Positions 1 through 7,705 of a DNA stretch of 46,236 nt are shown here, piece after piece. The position numbers and the translations under genes are program-made. Location of the stretch: positions 1-46,236 of the forward strand of contig JACQCD010000136.1 of assembly GCA_016201825.1 (NCBI GenBank). The letters run 5' to 3'. Position 1 is the first letter of the stretch; every line of letters begins with the position of its first letter. The stretch is from Nitrospirota bacterium. GTDB lineage: Bacteria > Nitrospirota > Nitrospiria > 2-01-FULL-66-17. The notes below the pieces were generated by a model. That model was not told where the DNA came from and did no database searches. It was given only the letters and a program-made list of their open reading frames with translations.

Positions 1-803
1 ACTGAGTGGTGAGTCCAGTGTCCGATTTCCACCGCTTTACGGAGGCGCTCCGCAAGAATACGCGCGTTCCCTGCGTTCGTATTCGGGAGCATCACCGCAA
101 ATTCTTCGCCTCCATACCGACACGAGAAATCACTCAAACGCGCCGCTGTCTTGAGTTTTTGTGCGACGGCGTGCAGAGCCTCGTCCCCTGCAGGATGGCC
201 GAACGTATCATTGAAGCGCTTGAAATGGTCGATATCGACCATGACCAGCGAGAGAGGGGTGTGCTGTCGGTCCGCGCGGTGGACCTCTTCCTCCATCCGC
301 ATTTCAAACGCCCGACGATTTCCCAGGCCTGTCAACGGATCGGTGAGACTCTGGGCTTGCAGTTGGATATTCGCCGCTTCCAACTGGTGGTGATACGCTT
401 CAAGCTGCCGTTCGTACTGCGCGCGCTCGGCATCCCTCTGCCGCAGCTCTGCGACATGACGCCGCAATTCCAATTGTGCCATCACTTGGCGAGACAAGGC
501 CTGCAACGTGTGGTGTTGTTCATCGGTTAACGTGCGTGGAGTGCGATCGAACACGCACAACGTCCCTAAGGCGAAACCGGTCGATGTCACGAGCGGAATG
601 CCGGCATAAAAGCGAATATACGGGTCCGCCATGACCATCGGGTTCTCGGCAAACCGTGGGTCTTTCCTGGCATCCGACACCACGAGCATTTCCGAGGGAT
701 GCAAAATCGCGTGGGCACAGAAGGACACGTCGCGTGAGATCTCGGTCATCTCCACCCCCTTGCGTGCCTTGAACCATTGGCGATGTCGATCGACGAGAGT
801 CAC
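1..803 (-). CDS. GAF-GGDEF diguanylate cyclase, partial at both ends
   Basis: Read from the reverse strand, this frame (not given whole in the ORF track) shows a GAF domain with the stretch LVDRHRQWFKA and DVSFCAHAI, then a coiled-coil linker, then a GGDEF domain containing DPLTGLGNRRAFE and the active-site RYGGEEFAVMLP. A diguanylate cyclase makes cyclic di-GMP from two GTP in the cytoplasm; GGEEF is a catalytically competent motif. The gene runs off the window at base 1, so the C-terminus is missing. A GTG at 803-801 overlaps the TAG stop of the pilV-like gene. GAF homology (ICETPISL) continues upstream of that GTG for about 10 codons, but the first 20-30 residues normal for this GAF family are not there. 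The 5' end therefore looks truncated, and the start is uncertain. Confidence 0.8.
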   Translation of the reverse strand, partial: MTLVDRHRQWFKARKGVEMTEISRDVSFCAHAILHPSEMLVVSDARKDPRFAENPMVMADPYIRFYAGIPLVTSTGFALGTLCVFDRTPRTLTDEQHHTLQALSRQVMAQLELRRHVAELRQRDAERAQYERQLEAYHHQLEAANIQLQAQSLTDPLTGLGNRRAFEMRMEEEVHRADRQHTPLSLVMVDIDHFKRFNDTFGHPAGDEALHAVAQKLKTAARLSDFSCRYGGEEFAVMLPNTNAGNARILAERLRKAVEIGHWTHHS

Positions 804-1240
804 TAAGGAGATGGGCGTCTCGCAAATGTGGGGGCGAGATGGACGATCGTGACCTGCTTGAGATCCGCCGACGTCGTGGTCACGTTCCAGGTCCCCGCGT
901 AGGTCTGGCTCACGCCGCGCACCGTCTGCACGGGGTTCGGATAGACCTGGTACGACGGCAAGAGCGCCGCGTTTGTGCCGTCGTAGGGGGCAAGGCTGCC
1001 GCTGACGACGTTATCGATCGCTTGGGCCAGCAGGGCCTCCGCGACCTGACTCGTCATCCGCACCGCCGTGTTCCGCAGATCATTCTGGAGGTTCGCCTGG
1101 ATCGACGTGATGGTCAGGCTCAACAACCCCAAGATCCCGACGACGAGGATCACGAGCGCCGCCATCAGCTCGATCAATGTGACCCCGGCTTGCCCCTCCC
1201 GGGCGACGGCGCGCTTATGACACGACACAGTTGGCCCCAT
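803..1240 (-). CDS. PilV-like type IV pseudopilin
   Basis: The N-terminus carries a type III prepilin leader, GQAG followed by VTLIELMAALVILVVGILG, with Gly at -1 and Glu at +5, and a hydrophobic helix that would be inserted in the inner membrane and cleaved and methylated by PilD. The residues after the helix (LTITSIQANLQNDLRNTAVRM) are PilV-like. PilV-type minor pilins help prime pilus assembly. The ATG at 1240 has a strong Shine-Dalgarno (AAGGAGGG) and overlaps the FimT-like gene by 26 bases, which indicates translational coupling. The C-terminal end (VTIVHLAPTFARRPSP) does not look like a normal PilV end. It coincides with the start of GAF homology in another frame, so the gene is probably C-terminally truncated. 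Confidence 0.75.
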   Translation of the reverse strand: MGPTVSCHKRAVAREGQAGVTLIELMAALVILVVGILGLLSLTITSIQANLQNDLRNTAVRMTSQVAEALLAQAIDNVVSGSLAPYDGTNAALLPSYQVYPNPVQTVRGVSQTYAGTWNVTTTSADLKQVTIVHLAPTFARRPSP

Positions 1241-1775
1241 TGAGCCCTCCTTCGCGAATCCGCGCCTGGTTCAGGAGGATGCACTTGGCCAGCGCCGGCA
1301 GGCGCGACGACTGGACGACGAACCGGAGGCCAGCGCCGGGCACGAACGCCCAGTTGGTCTCGCGCGCCATCCCCTGCTTGTCGAAGATGATCACGGTTCC
1401 GGTCGGGTCCGCACCGTCCAGGGTCAGCGACAGGCCTCCAGAGAGGGTCTTGGTCCGGACGGAGCCGGCGAGTTCCTCGACGGCAGGGGCGGGATCGTAC
1501 TGGTAGTCGTTATCCGCGTCGACGAATTCAAATGTCACGTACGAGGTTGCCGATGCAAAGCGGATTCCGGCGCCGCGACTCGTCGCCCCTGAGCTGCGCG
1601 TGATCGCGTCCTGACGCGCGCGTTGCAGGTCGGCGAGCAACTCGCGTGTCGCGCCAGCGACCCGCTGCCGCTCCACCGCGTCGGAGCCCAGCCCGGCGAT
1701 GGCCAGAAGGATCGCCAGGATACCGACCACGACCAGCAGTTCAACCAATGTAATTCCCGACTCGGATCGCTTCAT
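1215..1775 (-). CDS. FimT/GspH-type pseudopilin
   Basis: About 186 residues. The short leader MKRSESG is followed by ITLVELLVVVGILAILLAIAG, a canonical prepilin peptidase site and N-methylation helix with Glu5. The rest (TRELLADLQRARQDAITRSS, then a beta-rich globular part ending in NGANCVVS) matches the GspH/FimT layout. It is a minor pseudopilin that would act at the inner membrane in type IV pilus or type II secretion assembly. The ATG at 1775 is preferred over the upstream in-frame starts of the ORF track because it gives a seven-residue leader and is preceded by AGGGGAG. Two cysteines near the C-terminus may form a disulfide. It is first in a two-gene unit with the PilV-like gene. Confidence 0.85.
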   Translation of the reverse strand: MKRSESGITLVELLVVVGILAILLAIAGLGSDAVERQRVAGATRELLADLQRARQDAITRSSGATSRGAGIRFASATSYVTFEFVDADNDYQYDPAPAVEELAGSVRTKTLSGGLSLTLDGADPTGTVIIFDKQGMARETNWAFVPGAGLRFVVQSSRLPALAKCILLNQARIREGGLNGANCVVS

Positions 1776-1938
1776 CGTGCTCCCCTTCACCCGGAGTCGC
1801 CGCATTCCGAGCAGGACAGATTGCACCGGCCGTGCCAGGGCTCCTGGTCAGGGCCGCGGGGCGCAGATGGGGTTTTATGGCTTGCCCGGCGAGCTGACGG
1901 ATTACGGTGTGGAGAAATCTACCCAACTGGACGATGCG

Positions 1939-2313
1939 TTACCCATTCCCGAGGCCCCACGCATCGGGGGAGGCGATCCGCCGACGGCTTCCCGGCTTCA
2001 CGAGCGATGGGGCGAAGCCCCGTCGGTCGCCGGTCCTCAGCGTCCCGTCGTACCAGACCTCAAGGCCACCGACATCGTCGAAACCATGGCCGGCCTTGAC
2101 GGCACCAAACACGTTGACACGACCATCCACCCTGACTCGTCCCGCCACCAGCAGGGCGCCCACGTAATGGACCCCGGATAGCGTGATTCCGCGTGCGACC
2201 GGTTCCCCCGACGGACTTCCGTCGTCCGGCGGCGTGTCCACCACCACCGACCGACCCACGGTGCCGGTGATGACGAGGTGCGCTCCGACAAATGCATCGG
2301 CTTGCCCATTGGG
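1939..2313 (-). pseudogene. PilX-like C-terminal remnant
   Basis: The open frame has repeated short beta-type segments such as LSGVHYVGALLVAGRVRVDG and RVNVFGAVKAG, then a tail VKPGSRRRI. This pattern is common at the C-terminus of PilX-type pilus assembly proteins. Reading upstream, the frame continues through NGQADAFVGAHLVITGTVG and then stops at a TGA inside the first GGGGTCAC-like repeat. No prepilin leader or plausible native start is left; a GTG at 2259 is the only candidate. It lies upstream of the FimT- and PilV-like genes on the same strand, as part of a minor-pilin operon would. Assignment to PilX is by pattern only. It could also be a lone fragment of another repeat-rich exported protein. 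Confidence 0.45.
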
Positions 2314-2356
2314 TCACCAATTGGGGTCACAATTGGGGTCACACAATTGGGGTCAG
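2308..2356. repeat. Tandem AATTGGGGTCAC short repeats
   Basis: Three close copies of AATTGGGGTCA(C/G) plus a degenerate ATTGGGTCAC lie within about 50 bases, the last continuing as GGGGTCAGGCATGAG. Similar GGGGTCAGGC sequences often border REP-associated tyrosine transposases or their remnants; that link is from memory and no transposase is visible here. The array sits where the PilX-like frame is broken and where the C-terminus of the DUF6429 frame stops resembling its family. This makes it a likely insertion or recombination scar. Confidence 0.6.
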
Positions 2357-2605
2357 GCATGAGTATTGACTTTCGCTAGCCCTTGACGAAGTTCCGCTTG
2401 AACAGGCGCTCTGAACTTCCCGCAATCCCCTCTCGGTGAAGACCACCGACTTCGCCTTCCCCACGGGGTTTTCGATGAAACCCTTCGCGTACAGCCTGTT
2501 CATCGCATCCCAATCAACGGATTTCCACGCCCTGACATCATCGTGGAGCGTCAGATACAGGAGGGCGAGGACTGCTTCGTCGATTTTCTCAGTGTCGATC
2601 TCCAC
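2339..2605 (-). CDS. DUF6429 family protein
   Basis: A small protein with the conserved block IDEAVLALLYLTLHDD, then RAWKSVDWDAMNRLYAKG and VGKAKSVVFTERGL, which I recognise as the DUF6429 family (usually about 70-80 residues, function unknown). The start is a GTG at 2605 with GAAGGTG a few bases upstream; no better ATG exists. The last 25 or so residues (SSGTSSRASESQYSCLTPIV) are not family-like and are encoded partly by the AATTGGGGTCAC repeats. The native C-terminus has therefore probably been replaced by insertion sequence. It is followed downstream only by the pilin remnant. Confidence 0.7.
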   Translation of the reverse strand: MEIDTEKIDEAVLALLYLTLHDDVRAWKSVDWDAMNRLYAKGFIENPVGKAKSVVFTERGLREVQSACSSGTSSRASESQYSCLTPIV

Positions 2606-2707
2606 TACAACACCTTCTCGGCAACGGTTTACGCTTCATCGTCTGCCCGGGCATCGTGCGAAACCGAATCCCGTCATCAGCCGCGAGAAGCCACCCAACG
2701 CGCGCCC

Positions 2708-2908
2708 TCACGCCGCCCCCTCTCGCTGCTTCGGCGGGCAGGGAATCGATCCGTACGAGCAGAACACGCAGCACGTGCCGGCCTTGGGTCGCAGCGTCGC
2801 GCCGCACGCGCGGCATTGGTAGACTACCACGCACGCGTCGAGCGGCATCGTTTCCTCGTACCTGGCACTGCACTGCGGACAGGTGATGGTCGCGGTCGTG
2901 ATCATCAT
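2708..2908 (-). CDS. GDCCVxC domain small zinc-ribbon-like protein
   Basis: 66 residues. It has a CPQC pair near the N-terminus, a CRAC pair in the middle, and the C-terminal block CCVFCSYGSIPCPPKQ. This is the hallmark of the GDCCVxC domain family, small cysteine-rich proteins of unknown role that probably bind metal. Here the signature reads GTCCVFC rather than GDCCVFC. The ATG at 2908 overlaps the TAA of mnmE by one base (TAATG), so the two are translationally coupled. The ORF has a second in-frame ATG one codon later. The residue count and cysteine spacing are typical of the family. Confidence 0.75.
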   Translation of the reverse strand: MMITTATITCPQCSARYEETMPLDACVVVYQCRACGATLRPKAGTCCVFCSYGSIPCPPKQREGAA

Positions 2909-4308
2909 TATTTTCCAATGCAGAACTTCGAAAAAATTTCATTCAGCACATCGTCCGTCGTCACCGTCCCCAGGATCTCGCCCAGCGCATCCACGGCCCC
3001 TCGCAGATCAAGGGCGATGCACTCGCGGGGTCCCCGCGCAGCCAGCGTCTCTCCCAATTGCGCGAGCGAGGCCTCGGCGCACTTGAGCGCCTCGACGTGG
3101 CGGAGTTTGATTACGAACGTGCCTTCCTTGGCCGCCACGCCTCCGCCAAGGCGATCGACGATCTGGTTCGTCAGCGTGTCGATCCCCCTACGCGTGAGAG
3201 TGGAGACGCGCTGAATCTTCGCTCCACCGAGCGCCCCGCTGATCGCGTCCACTTCCAATCGCTGGACCAGATCCGCCTTGTTCGAGACGGCAATCACCGG
3301 TCGGCCTTTCATCTCGGCCACCAACACGCGGTCATCCTCCGCCAGCGGCTCGGAGCCGTCGAACACGGCGAGGACCACATCAGCGCCCTCGACCGCGTCC
3401 CTCGTGCGCCGAATGCCCTCGACTTCGATGGGATTGCTCGTTTGCCGCACGCCCGCAGTGTCCGAGAGCCGCACAGCGATCCCGCCAAGGTCTGCGATCT
3501 CTTCGATCGTATCCCGCGTCGTCCCCGGGATCGGCGTGACGATTGCGCGGTTCTCGCGCAGCAATACGTTGAGCAGGCTGGATTTGCCCACGTTGGGCCG
3601 GCCCGCGATGACGACCGACGCGCCTTCCCGGACGATCCGCCCGCGGTCCGCCGTCGCCAACAACCGGCGCACCTCGCGCAGCGCCTCATCGACCGAAAGC
3701 CCCAGCGCCTCGCGCGGCAGGAACTCAAGCCCCTCTTCAGAAAAATCGATGCTCGCTTCGACTTCTACGAGGAGCCTCACGAGCCGCTCCTGCAGCGTCC
3801 GGATCTCCGCCGACAGCCCGCCGCGCAATTGCGCCACCGCCGCGCGCGCGCCGGCGTCGCTCTGGGCGCGGATGACGTCCATCACGGCCTCGGCCTGGGC
3901 CAGGTCGATCCGGCCATTGAGAAATGCGCGCCGGGTGAACTCGCCGGGCTGGGCTAGGCGAACGGGGGGGGAGAGCAGGGCGCCCACGATCCGCTTGAGC
4001 ACGTGCGAGCCGCCGTGGCAGGAGAGCTCGACGACGTCCTCGCGCGTGTAACTCGTCGGCGCGCGCATCACGGTCACGAGCACCTCGTCGATCACGCATC
4101 CATCGCCGGGATCGACGGCGTGACCGAACGCCACGCGGCGGTCATCGAGCGCCTTGAGCGGCCGGCCCGAGGCCAGACGCAGAAGACGATCCGCCGCCGC
4201 GATCGCCTCGGGCCCCGACAGACGCACCACGCCGATCGCGGCCTCGCCGGGCGCGGTGGCGATCGCGCAGATCGTGTCGGTCGTTGGAATCGAGCAGGCC
4301 ATGCGCAT
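2908..4308 (-). CDS. mnmE: tRNA modification GTPase MnmE
   Basis: 466 residues, full length for MnmE. With MnmG it installs the carboxymethylaminomethyl group on U34 of certain tRNAs. Visible parts: the folate-binding N-terminal domain (TICAIATAPGEAAIGVVRLSG), a helical domain, the inserted G domain with Walker A GRPNVGKSSLLN, TTRD and SNKAD motifs around residues 220-340, and the conserved C-terminal CIGK that carries the catalytic Cys. ATG codons at 4308 and 4302 are both possible starts; neither has a strong ribosome site. It lies 19 bases after yidC, where many genomes have jag between yidC and mnmE. No mnmG is adjacent. Confidence 0.97.
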   Translation of the reverse strand: MRMACSIPTTDTICAIATAPGEAAIGVVRLSGPEAIAAADRLLRLASGRPLKALDDRRVAFGHAVDPGDGCVIDEVLVTVMRAPTSYTREDVVELSCHGGSHVLKRIVGALLSPPVRLAQPGEFTRRAFLNGRIDLAQAEAVMDVIRAQSDAGARAAVAQLRGGLSAEIRTLQERLVRLLVEVEASIDFSEEGLEFLPREALGLSVDEALREVRRLLATADRGRIVREGASVVIAGRPNVGKSSLLNVLLRENRAIVTPIPGTTRDTIEEIADLGGIAVRLSDTAGVRQTSNPIEVEGIRRTRDAVEGADVVLAVFDGSEPLAEDDRVLVAEMKGRPVIAVSNKADLVQRLEVDAISGALGGAKIQRVSTLTRRGIDTLTNQIVDRLGGGVAAKEGTFVIKLRHVEALKCAEASLAQLGETLAARGPRECIALDLRGAVDALGEILGTVTTDDVLNEIFSKFCIGK

Positions 4309-4327
4309 CGGCAGCGCCCGGCCGGGT

Positions 4328-5959
4328 CTAGTGCCCTTTGGACACCACCACGGCCTGCGGCATCAAGTACTTCATGGTCACATATTGCTGGAGAATGCTC
4401 AAGAGGTTGTTGACCATCCAGTAGAGCACCAGCCCGGACGGGAAGCTCAAAAAGAAAAAGGTGAACACCACCGGCATGAGCAGCATCAGCTTGGCCTGCT
4501 TGGGGTCCATCGTGGTCGGCTGCAACTTCTGCTGCAGGACCATCGTCGCCCCCATCAGGACCGGGAGCACGTACGAGGGGTCTTTGTCCGACAAATCGGT
4601 GATCCAGAACACGAACGGCGCCTGGCGCAACTCTATTGTGGTATAGAGAATGTTAAAGAACGCGACGAAAAACGGGATCTGCAGGACCATGGGGAGGCAT
4701 CCCCCAAGGGGATTGACCTTGTTGGTCTTATAGAGACTCATCAATTCCTGGTTGAGGCGGGCCTTGTCGTGCTTGTATTTTTTCTGGAGCGCCTGCAGTT
4801 GCGGCTGCAGCGTCGACATCGCCCGCATCGAGACGTAGCTCTTGTGCGTGAGCGGAATAAAGACGATCTTGATCAGCGCGGTCAACGAGATAATCGCCAC
4901 GCCGTAGTTGCCGAGATACGCGTGCAGGAATTTGAGGATGAGGAAGAGCGGTTCGGCGATCAGCCGCACCAGCGACCAACTGCCGAACATGAACCAGCCG
5001 AAGTCGATGGTCGCATCGAGCCCGACGTGCATCGCCCCCAGCCGATCGTATTCTTTGGGACCGGCGTAGAGGCGATAGCGGCGGGTCCCCGTCTCGCCCG
5101 ACACCGTATCCTGCAACCCCGCCGTGACTCGTCGATCGCCGAACCGCTCGGCCACGACGGCGACCTGAGGCTCCTGTGGGATCAGGGCCGCGAGAAAGTA
5201 CTTGTCTTGCAACGCGGTCCACGCGACCCGGCCCGCGTGGATCACCGGTTGTTCCAGTTTCGACGGTTTATCTTGGATGATCTTGCCGTCCACCTGGCTG
5301 GTCGGCCCCACGTAGCCCACCGACGTGGTGTCCCCCCACTGCCGGATGCCGAAATTCTCGCCCAGCATCAGGCGATACGGCCCCGCGACCTGGCGCGCCG
5401 TGAGCTCGACGTCCACCTCGTACGAATCGTGGTGGAAGGTCAGGCGCTTGGACACCACCTGACCGGACGGGGTCCGGACCTCGAACCGCAACTGGCCGGT
5501 CGGCTGATCGGCCGAGAGTCGTAGATCACCGCCTTCCAGCGCGTACGGTCCGTTCAGCACGGCCGTGTTGAGCGCCTCGTCGCTGCCCTCGATGACCACC
5601 GCCAGCGGCGCCACCGCGGCGCCTTTTTCCGGAGGGGTGAACAGGCCGACCGGCGCCCGTTTAGTGGGGCCGTTGGTGTAGCGTGCGAGCTGCCACGACG
5701 TGATCACCGCGCCGCGCGTCGACAACGTGGCGTGGTACAGGTCGGTCTCAACGGTCACGACCCGCTCGGGCCCTGGCTCGAGGGCGGGCGCTTCCCCCTC
5801 TGCCCGAGGCGTCGCGATCCTCTGGGGTGTGGCGGGTTTTTCGTCCACGGTCGACGCCGATGGCTTGGGGACCGGGGGAGGAGAAGGGGGCACCACCAAC
5901 GAGTACACAATAATAATGATGACCGACATGACGAGAAAAATGACGGCGTTACGTTCCAT
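4328..5959 (-). CDS. yidC: Membrane protein insertase YidC
   Basis: 543 residues, the Gram-negative form. An N-terminal signal-anchor helix (AVIFLVMSVIIIIVYSLVV) is followed by a proline-rich linker and a large periplasmic beta domain (about 65-330). The conserved insertase core comes next, with the positively charged hairpin (ALQKKYKHDKARLNQELMSL), the GGCLPMVLQIPFFVAFF segment and the final helices (FPSGLVLYWMVNNLLSILQQ). It inserts inner-membrane proteins with or without SecYEG. It sits between yidD and mnmE in the conserved rpmH-rnpA-yidD-yidC-mnmE order. A GGAGTGAG sequence lies a little upstream of the ATG at 5959. Confidence 0.98.
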   Translation of the reverse strand: MERNAVIFLVMSVIIIIVYSLVVPPSPPPVPKPSASTVDEKPATPQRIATPRAEGEAPALEPGPERVVTVETDLYHATLSTRGAVITSWQLARYTNGPTKRAPVGLFTPPEKGAAVAPLAVVIEGSDEALNTAVLNGPYALEGGDLRLSADQPTGQLRFEVRTPSGQVVSKRLTFHHDSYEVDVELTARQVAGPYRLMLGENFGIRQWGDTTSVGYVGPTSQVDGKIIQDKPSKLEQPVIHAGRVAWTALQDKYFLAALIPQEPQVAVVAERFGDRRVTAGLQDTVSGETGTRRYRLYAGPKEYDRLGAMHVGLDATIDFGWFMFGSWSLVRLIAEPLFLILKFLHAYLGNYGVAIISLTALIKIVFIPLTHKSYVSMRAMSTLQPQLQALQKKYKHDKARLNQELMSLYKTNKVNPLGGCLPMVLQIPFFVAFFNILYTTIELRQAPFVFWITDLSDKDPSYVLPVLMGATMVLQQKLQPTTMDPKQAKLMLLMPVVFTFFFLSFPSGLVLYWMVNNLLSILQQYVTMKYLMPQAVVVSKGH

Positions 5960-6018
5960 AGCGATGAAAGCTCACTCCGATAGTCAGCGAAGGGTGATCG
6001 AGGCCGGAAGACGGATGC

Positions 6019-6282
6019 TCATGGAACGGGGTCGTACCCTGCGGCGTGGAAGGGATGGCAGCGCAGAAGCCGGCGCATCGCGAGCCACATTCCCTTGATC
6101 GCCCCGTGACGTTGGATCGCCTCGGTCGCGTACGCCGAACAGGAGGGAACAAAGCGACACGCCGGAGGAAGATACGGCGAGATGGCCATGCGGTAGAGCG
6201 ACAGTACGCCCAGACTCCCTCTCGCGAGCAGATGACCGGACGCCGTGCGACTCGCCGCCGAAGACCCCTCGGCGCGCGTCAT
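6019..6282 (-). CDS. yidD: Membrane protein insertion efficiency factor YidD
   Basis: About 87 residues. The core [28 protein letters not shown] has the YidD cysteine signature RFxPSCSxYA, followed by [19 protein letters not shown], the typical end of the family. YidD is a small membrane-associated protein that assists YidC. The ATG at 6282 overlaps the rnpA stop in an ATGA arrangement, which sets this start over the much longer ORF-track frame. The N-terminal 17 or so residues ([16 protein letters not shown]) are more extended than in many homologues. Confidence 0.95.
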   Translation of the reverse strand: MTRAEGSSAASRTASGHLLARGSLGVLSLYRMAISPYLPPACRFVPSCSAYATEAIQRHGAIKGMWLAMRRLLRCHPFHAAGYDPVP

Positions 6283-6647
6283 GGCGAGGCCCCGGGAGCC
6301 CTGGACCCCGTGTCGAGCTCGCGGCGCCATGCCGTCAGCAACGTGTCGAACGCGTCGCTCAACGCGCCGAACGTCCACTGCTGCGCCGACGTCCGCGGGA
6401 GGACGAGCACATCCCATCCTGGAGGAATGGCCTCGGAATGGGTTCTGAGGAGAACCCGGAGACGACGTTTGATGCGGTTTCGCTGGACCGCCCCGCCGAA
6501 CTTCCGCCCCACGATGACCCCCACCCGAGAATCGGGATGGGTCGGACCCGTCGCCAGGCCGATCACGGTCAGCGGTCCCCGCGAGGCCCGCCGCCCATCC
6601 GCGACGATCCGCCGGATATCGGGGCTTCGCGTCACGCGTCCCAGCAC
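6279..6647 (-). CDS. rnpA: Ribonuclease P protein component
   Basis: 122 residues. The signature motif region reads [25 protein letters not shown], with the RNR motif that contacts the RNase P RNA, and a C-terminal [12 protein letters not shown] stretch. It forms the RNase P holoenzyme that matures tRNA 5' ends. The start is taken as GTG at 6647; no ATG or strong Shine-Dalgarno is present, so it may be off by a few codons. It lies 17 bases after rpmH and overlaps yidD by four bases. The C-terminal 20 residues ([15 protein letters not shown]) are a family-variable tail. Confidence 0.95.
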   Translation of the reverse strand: MLGRVTRSPDIRRIVADGRRASRGPLTVIGLATGPTHPDSRVGVIVGRKFGGAVQRNRIKRRLRVLLRTHSEAIPPGWDVLVLPRTSAQQWTFGALSDAFDTLLTAWRRELDTGSRAPGASP

Positions 6648-6664
6648 CCGGCCGGGGTTCTTGA

Positions 6665-6802
6665 CTACACGGTGAGTCGTTTTCGCCCTTTGGCTCGTCG
6701 ACGCTTTAAGACACGGCGACCGTCTTTGGTTTCCATCCGCTTGAGGAAACCGTGGGTGCGTTTACGGCGAAGATTACTTGGTTGGCGTCTCGTGATGGAC
6801 AT
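6665..6802 (-). CDS. rpmH: 50S ribosomal protein L34
   Basis: 45 residues. [20 protein letters not shown] and [11 protein letters not shown] are near-invariant L34 sequence. The ORF track begins far upstream, but the ATG at 6802 has AGAGGAG correctly spaced, gives the normal L34 length, and is about 35 bases downstream of the predicted transcription start. The N-terminus [10 protein letters not shown] differs from the common MKRTYQPS but keeps its basic character. It is first gene of the rpmH-rnpA-yidD-yidC-mnmE unit and divergent from pyrE. Confidence 0.98.
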   Translation of the reverse strand: MSITRRQPSNLRRKRTHGFLKRMETKDGRRVLKRRRAKGRKRLTV

Positions 6803-6842
6803 TCCAGCTCCTCTACTCTTGTTATTTCGGAAAAAACGCCCT

Positions 6843-6871
6843 ATTATAGGGAACCCTCGGTCGAGTGTCAA
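6843..6871 (-). promoter_or_regulatory. Consensus sigma-70 promoter for rpmH operon
   Basis: On the reverse strand, TTGACA (6871-6866) and TATAAT (6848-6843) are separated by exactly 17 bases. Both hexamers match the housekeeping sigma-70 consensus fully. Transcription would begin near 6836, leaving a leader of about 35 bases before the rpmH ATG. This is the expected strength for ribosomal protein expression. No comparable promoter is seen for the divergent pyrE within the same gap. Confidence 0.85.
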
Positions 6872-6929
6872 ACCGGGCTGGTCGACGAAGCGCGCAGGGG
6901 AGCGTGCGGGGGCGGGGCTCACGACAAGG

Positions 6930-7565
6930 ATGTCGTCCGATGGCGATCGCCTCATGACGGTCTCGAAGTCTACGGCTCCCGCCGTGTGCTCCGACCGCGA
7001 CACCCTTCTGGGTCTCCTGTTCGAGCGCGCCTTTCGCTGCCATCCCGACCCGATGTTTCGCCTCGCGTCCGGGGCGATGAGCCGTTACTACTTCAACTGT
7101 AAGCTCGTCACCCTCGACCCGAAGGGGGCGAGTTTGGTCGGACGGCTGATGTTCGAGCGACTCCGAGGGCTCGACGTCAAAGGCGTCGGCGGATTGACCC
7201 TCGGGGCCGACCCCATCGCCGTCGCCACCGCGATCGCGAGTGAGGCCGCCGGCGAACCGATCCCCGCCTTCATCGTCCGGAAAGAACCGAAAGGACACGG
7301 GACCTCGCAATGGATCGAGGGCCCCCTGGCCGAGGGCGCTCCGGTCGCCGTGGTCGACGATGTGGTCACCACCGGAGGCTCCACCGAAAAAGCCCTCGAC
7401 ATTCTAATGAAGTTGGGGCATCCCATCCGCAAGGTAATGGCGCTCGTTGATCGGAACGAAGGGGGACGCGAGGCCCTCCGTCGGCGTGGTTTCGAGCTGG
7501 AGAGCCTCTACCACATCGACGATTTCACGACCCTGTGGAATGCCAGCCGTCCGAGAACCGTCTAA
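6930..7565 (+). CDS. pyrE: Orotate phosphoribosyltransferase
   Basis: About 211 residues. It converts orotate and PRPP to orotidine monophosphate in pyrimidine synthesis. The PRPP-binding loop is [18 protein letters not shown], the flexible catalytic loop is [11 protein letters not shown], and MSRYYFNCK near the N-terminus is typical of the family. The ORF-track frame starts inside the rnpA/rpmH region and is not real there. ATG codons at 6930 and 6954 are the plausible starts; neither has a clear ribosome site, and 6930 is chosen because it allows the complete N-terminal helix. Transcribed away from rpmH. No other pyrimidine genes are nearby. Confidence 0.93.
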   Translation: MSSDGDRLMTVSKSTAPAVCSDRDTLLGLLFERAFRCHPDPMFRLASGAMSRYYFNCKLVTLDPKGASLVGRLMFERLRGLDVKGVGGLTLGADPIAVATAIASEAAGEPIPAFIVRKEPKGHGTSQWIEGPLAEGAPVAVVDDVVTTGGSTEKALDILMKLGHPIRKVMALVDRNEGGREALRRRGFELESLYHIDDFTTLWNASRPRTV

Positions 7566-7705
7566 TAACCTGTCGGGTGGGAATGCGGCCACCCGTCACG
7601 GCGGTTCCACGGTCAACCCCGCGGCGCGACCCGGCCGGCTCAGACGGCCCACCGCACGGGGGGTACGGCAACCGGGGCTTCGTCCCCGGACTGAAGGAGG
7701 GGCGT
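7566..7705 (+). other. Intergenic hairpins between pyrE and LolA-like gene
   Basis: Two inverted repeats lie here. Just after the pyrE stop, CGGGTGG (7574-7580) pairs with CCACCCG (7589-7595) across an eight-base loop; it lacks a following U run, so it is only a possible transcript-end structure. Just before the next ribosome site, CCGGGG (7672-7677) pairs with CCCCGG (7684-7689) around a CTTCGT loop, ending a few bases from AAGGAGG. The second could modulate translation of the downstream gene. No coding sequence is seen. Confidence 0.5.

Noticed and set aside
4154-5524. 456-residue plus-strand ORF opposite yidC and mnmE
   Set aside because: It is antisense to two certain genes, is rich in Arg, Gln and His, and has no domain; a GC-bias shadow.
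6803-6929. Replication origin next to rpmH
   Set aside because: No DnaA boxes or AT-rich unwinding element are visible in the rpmH-pyrE gap and dnaA is absent.
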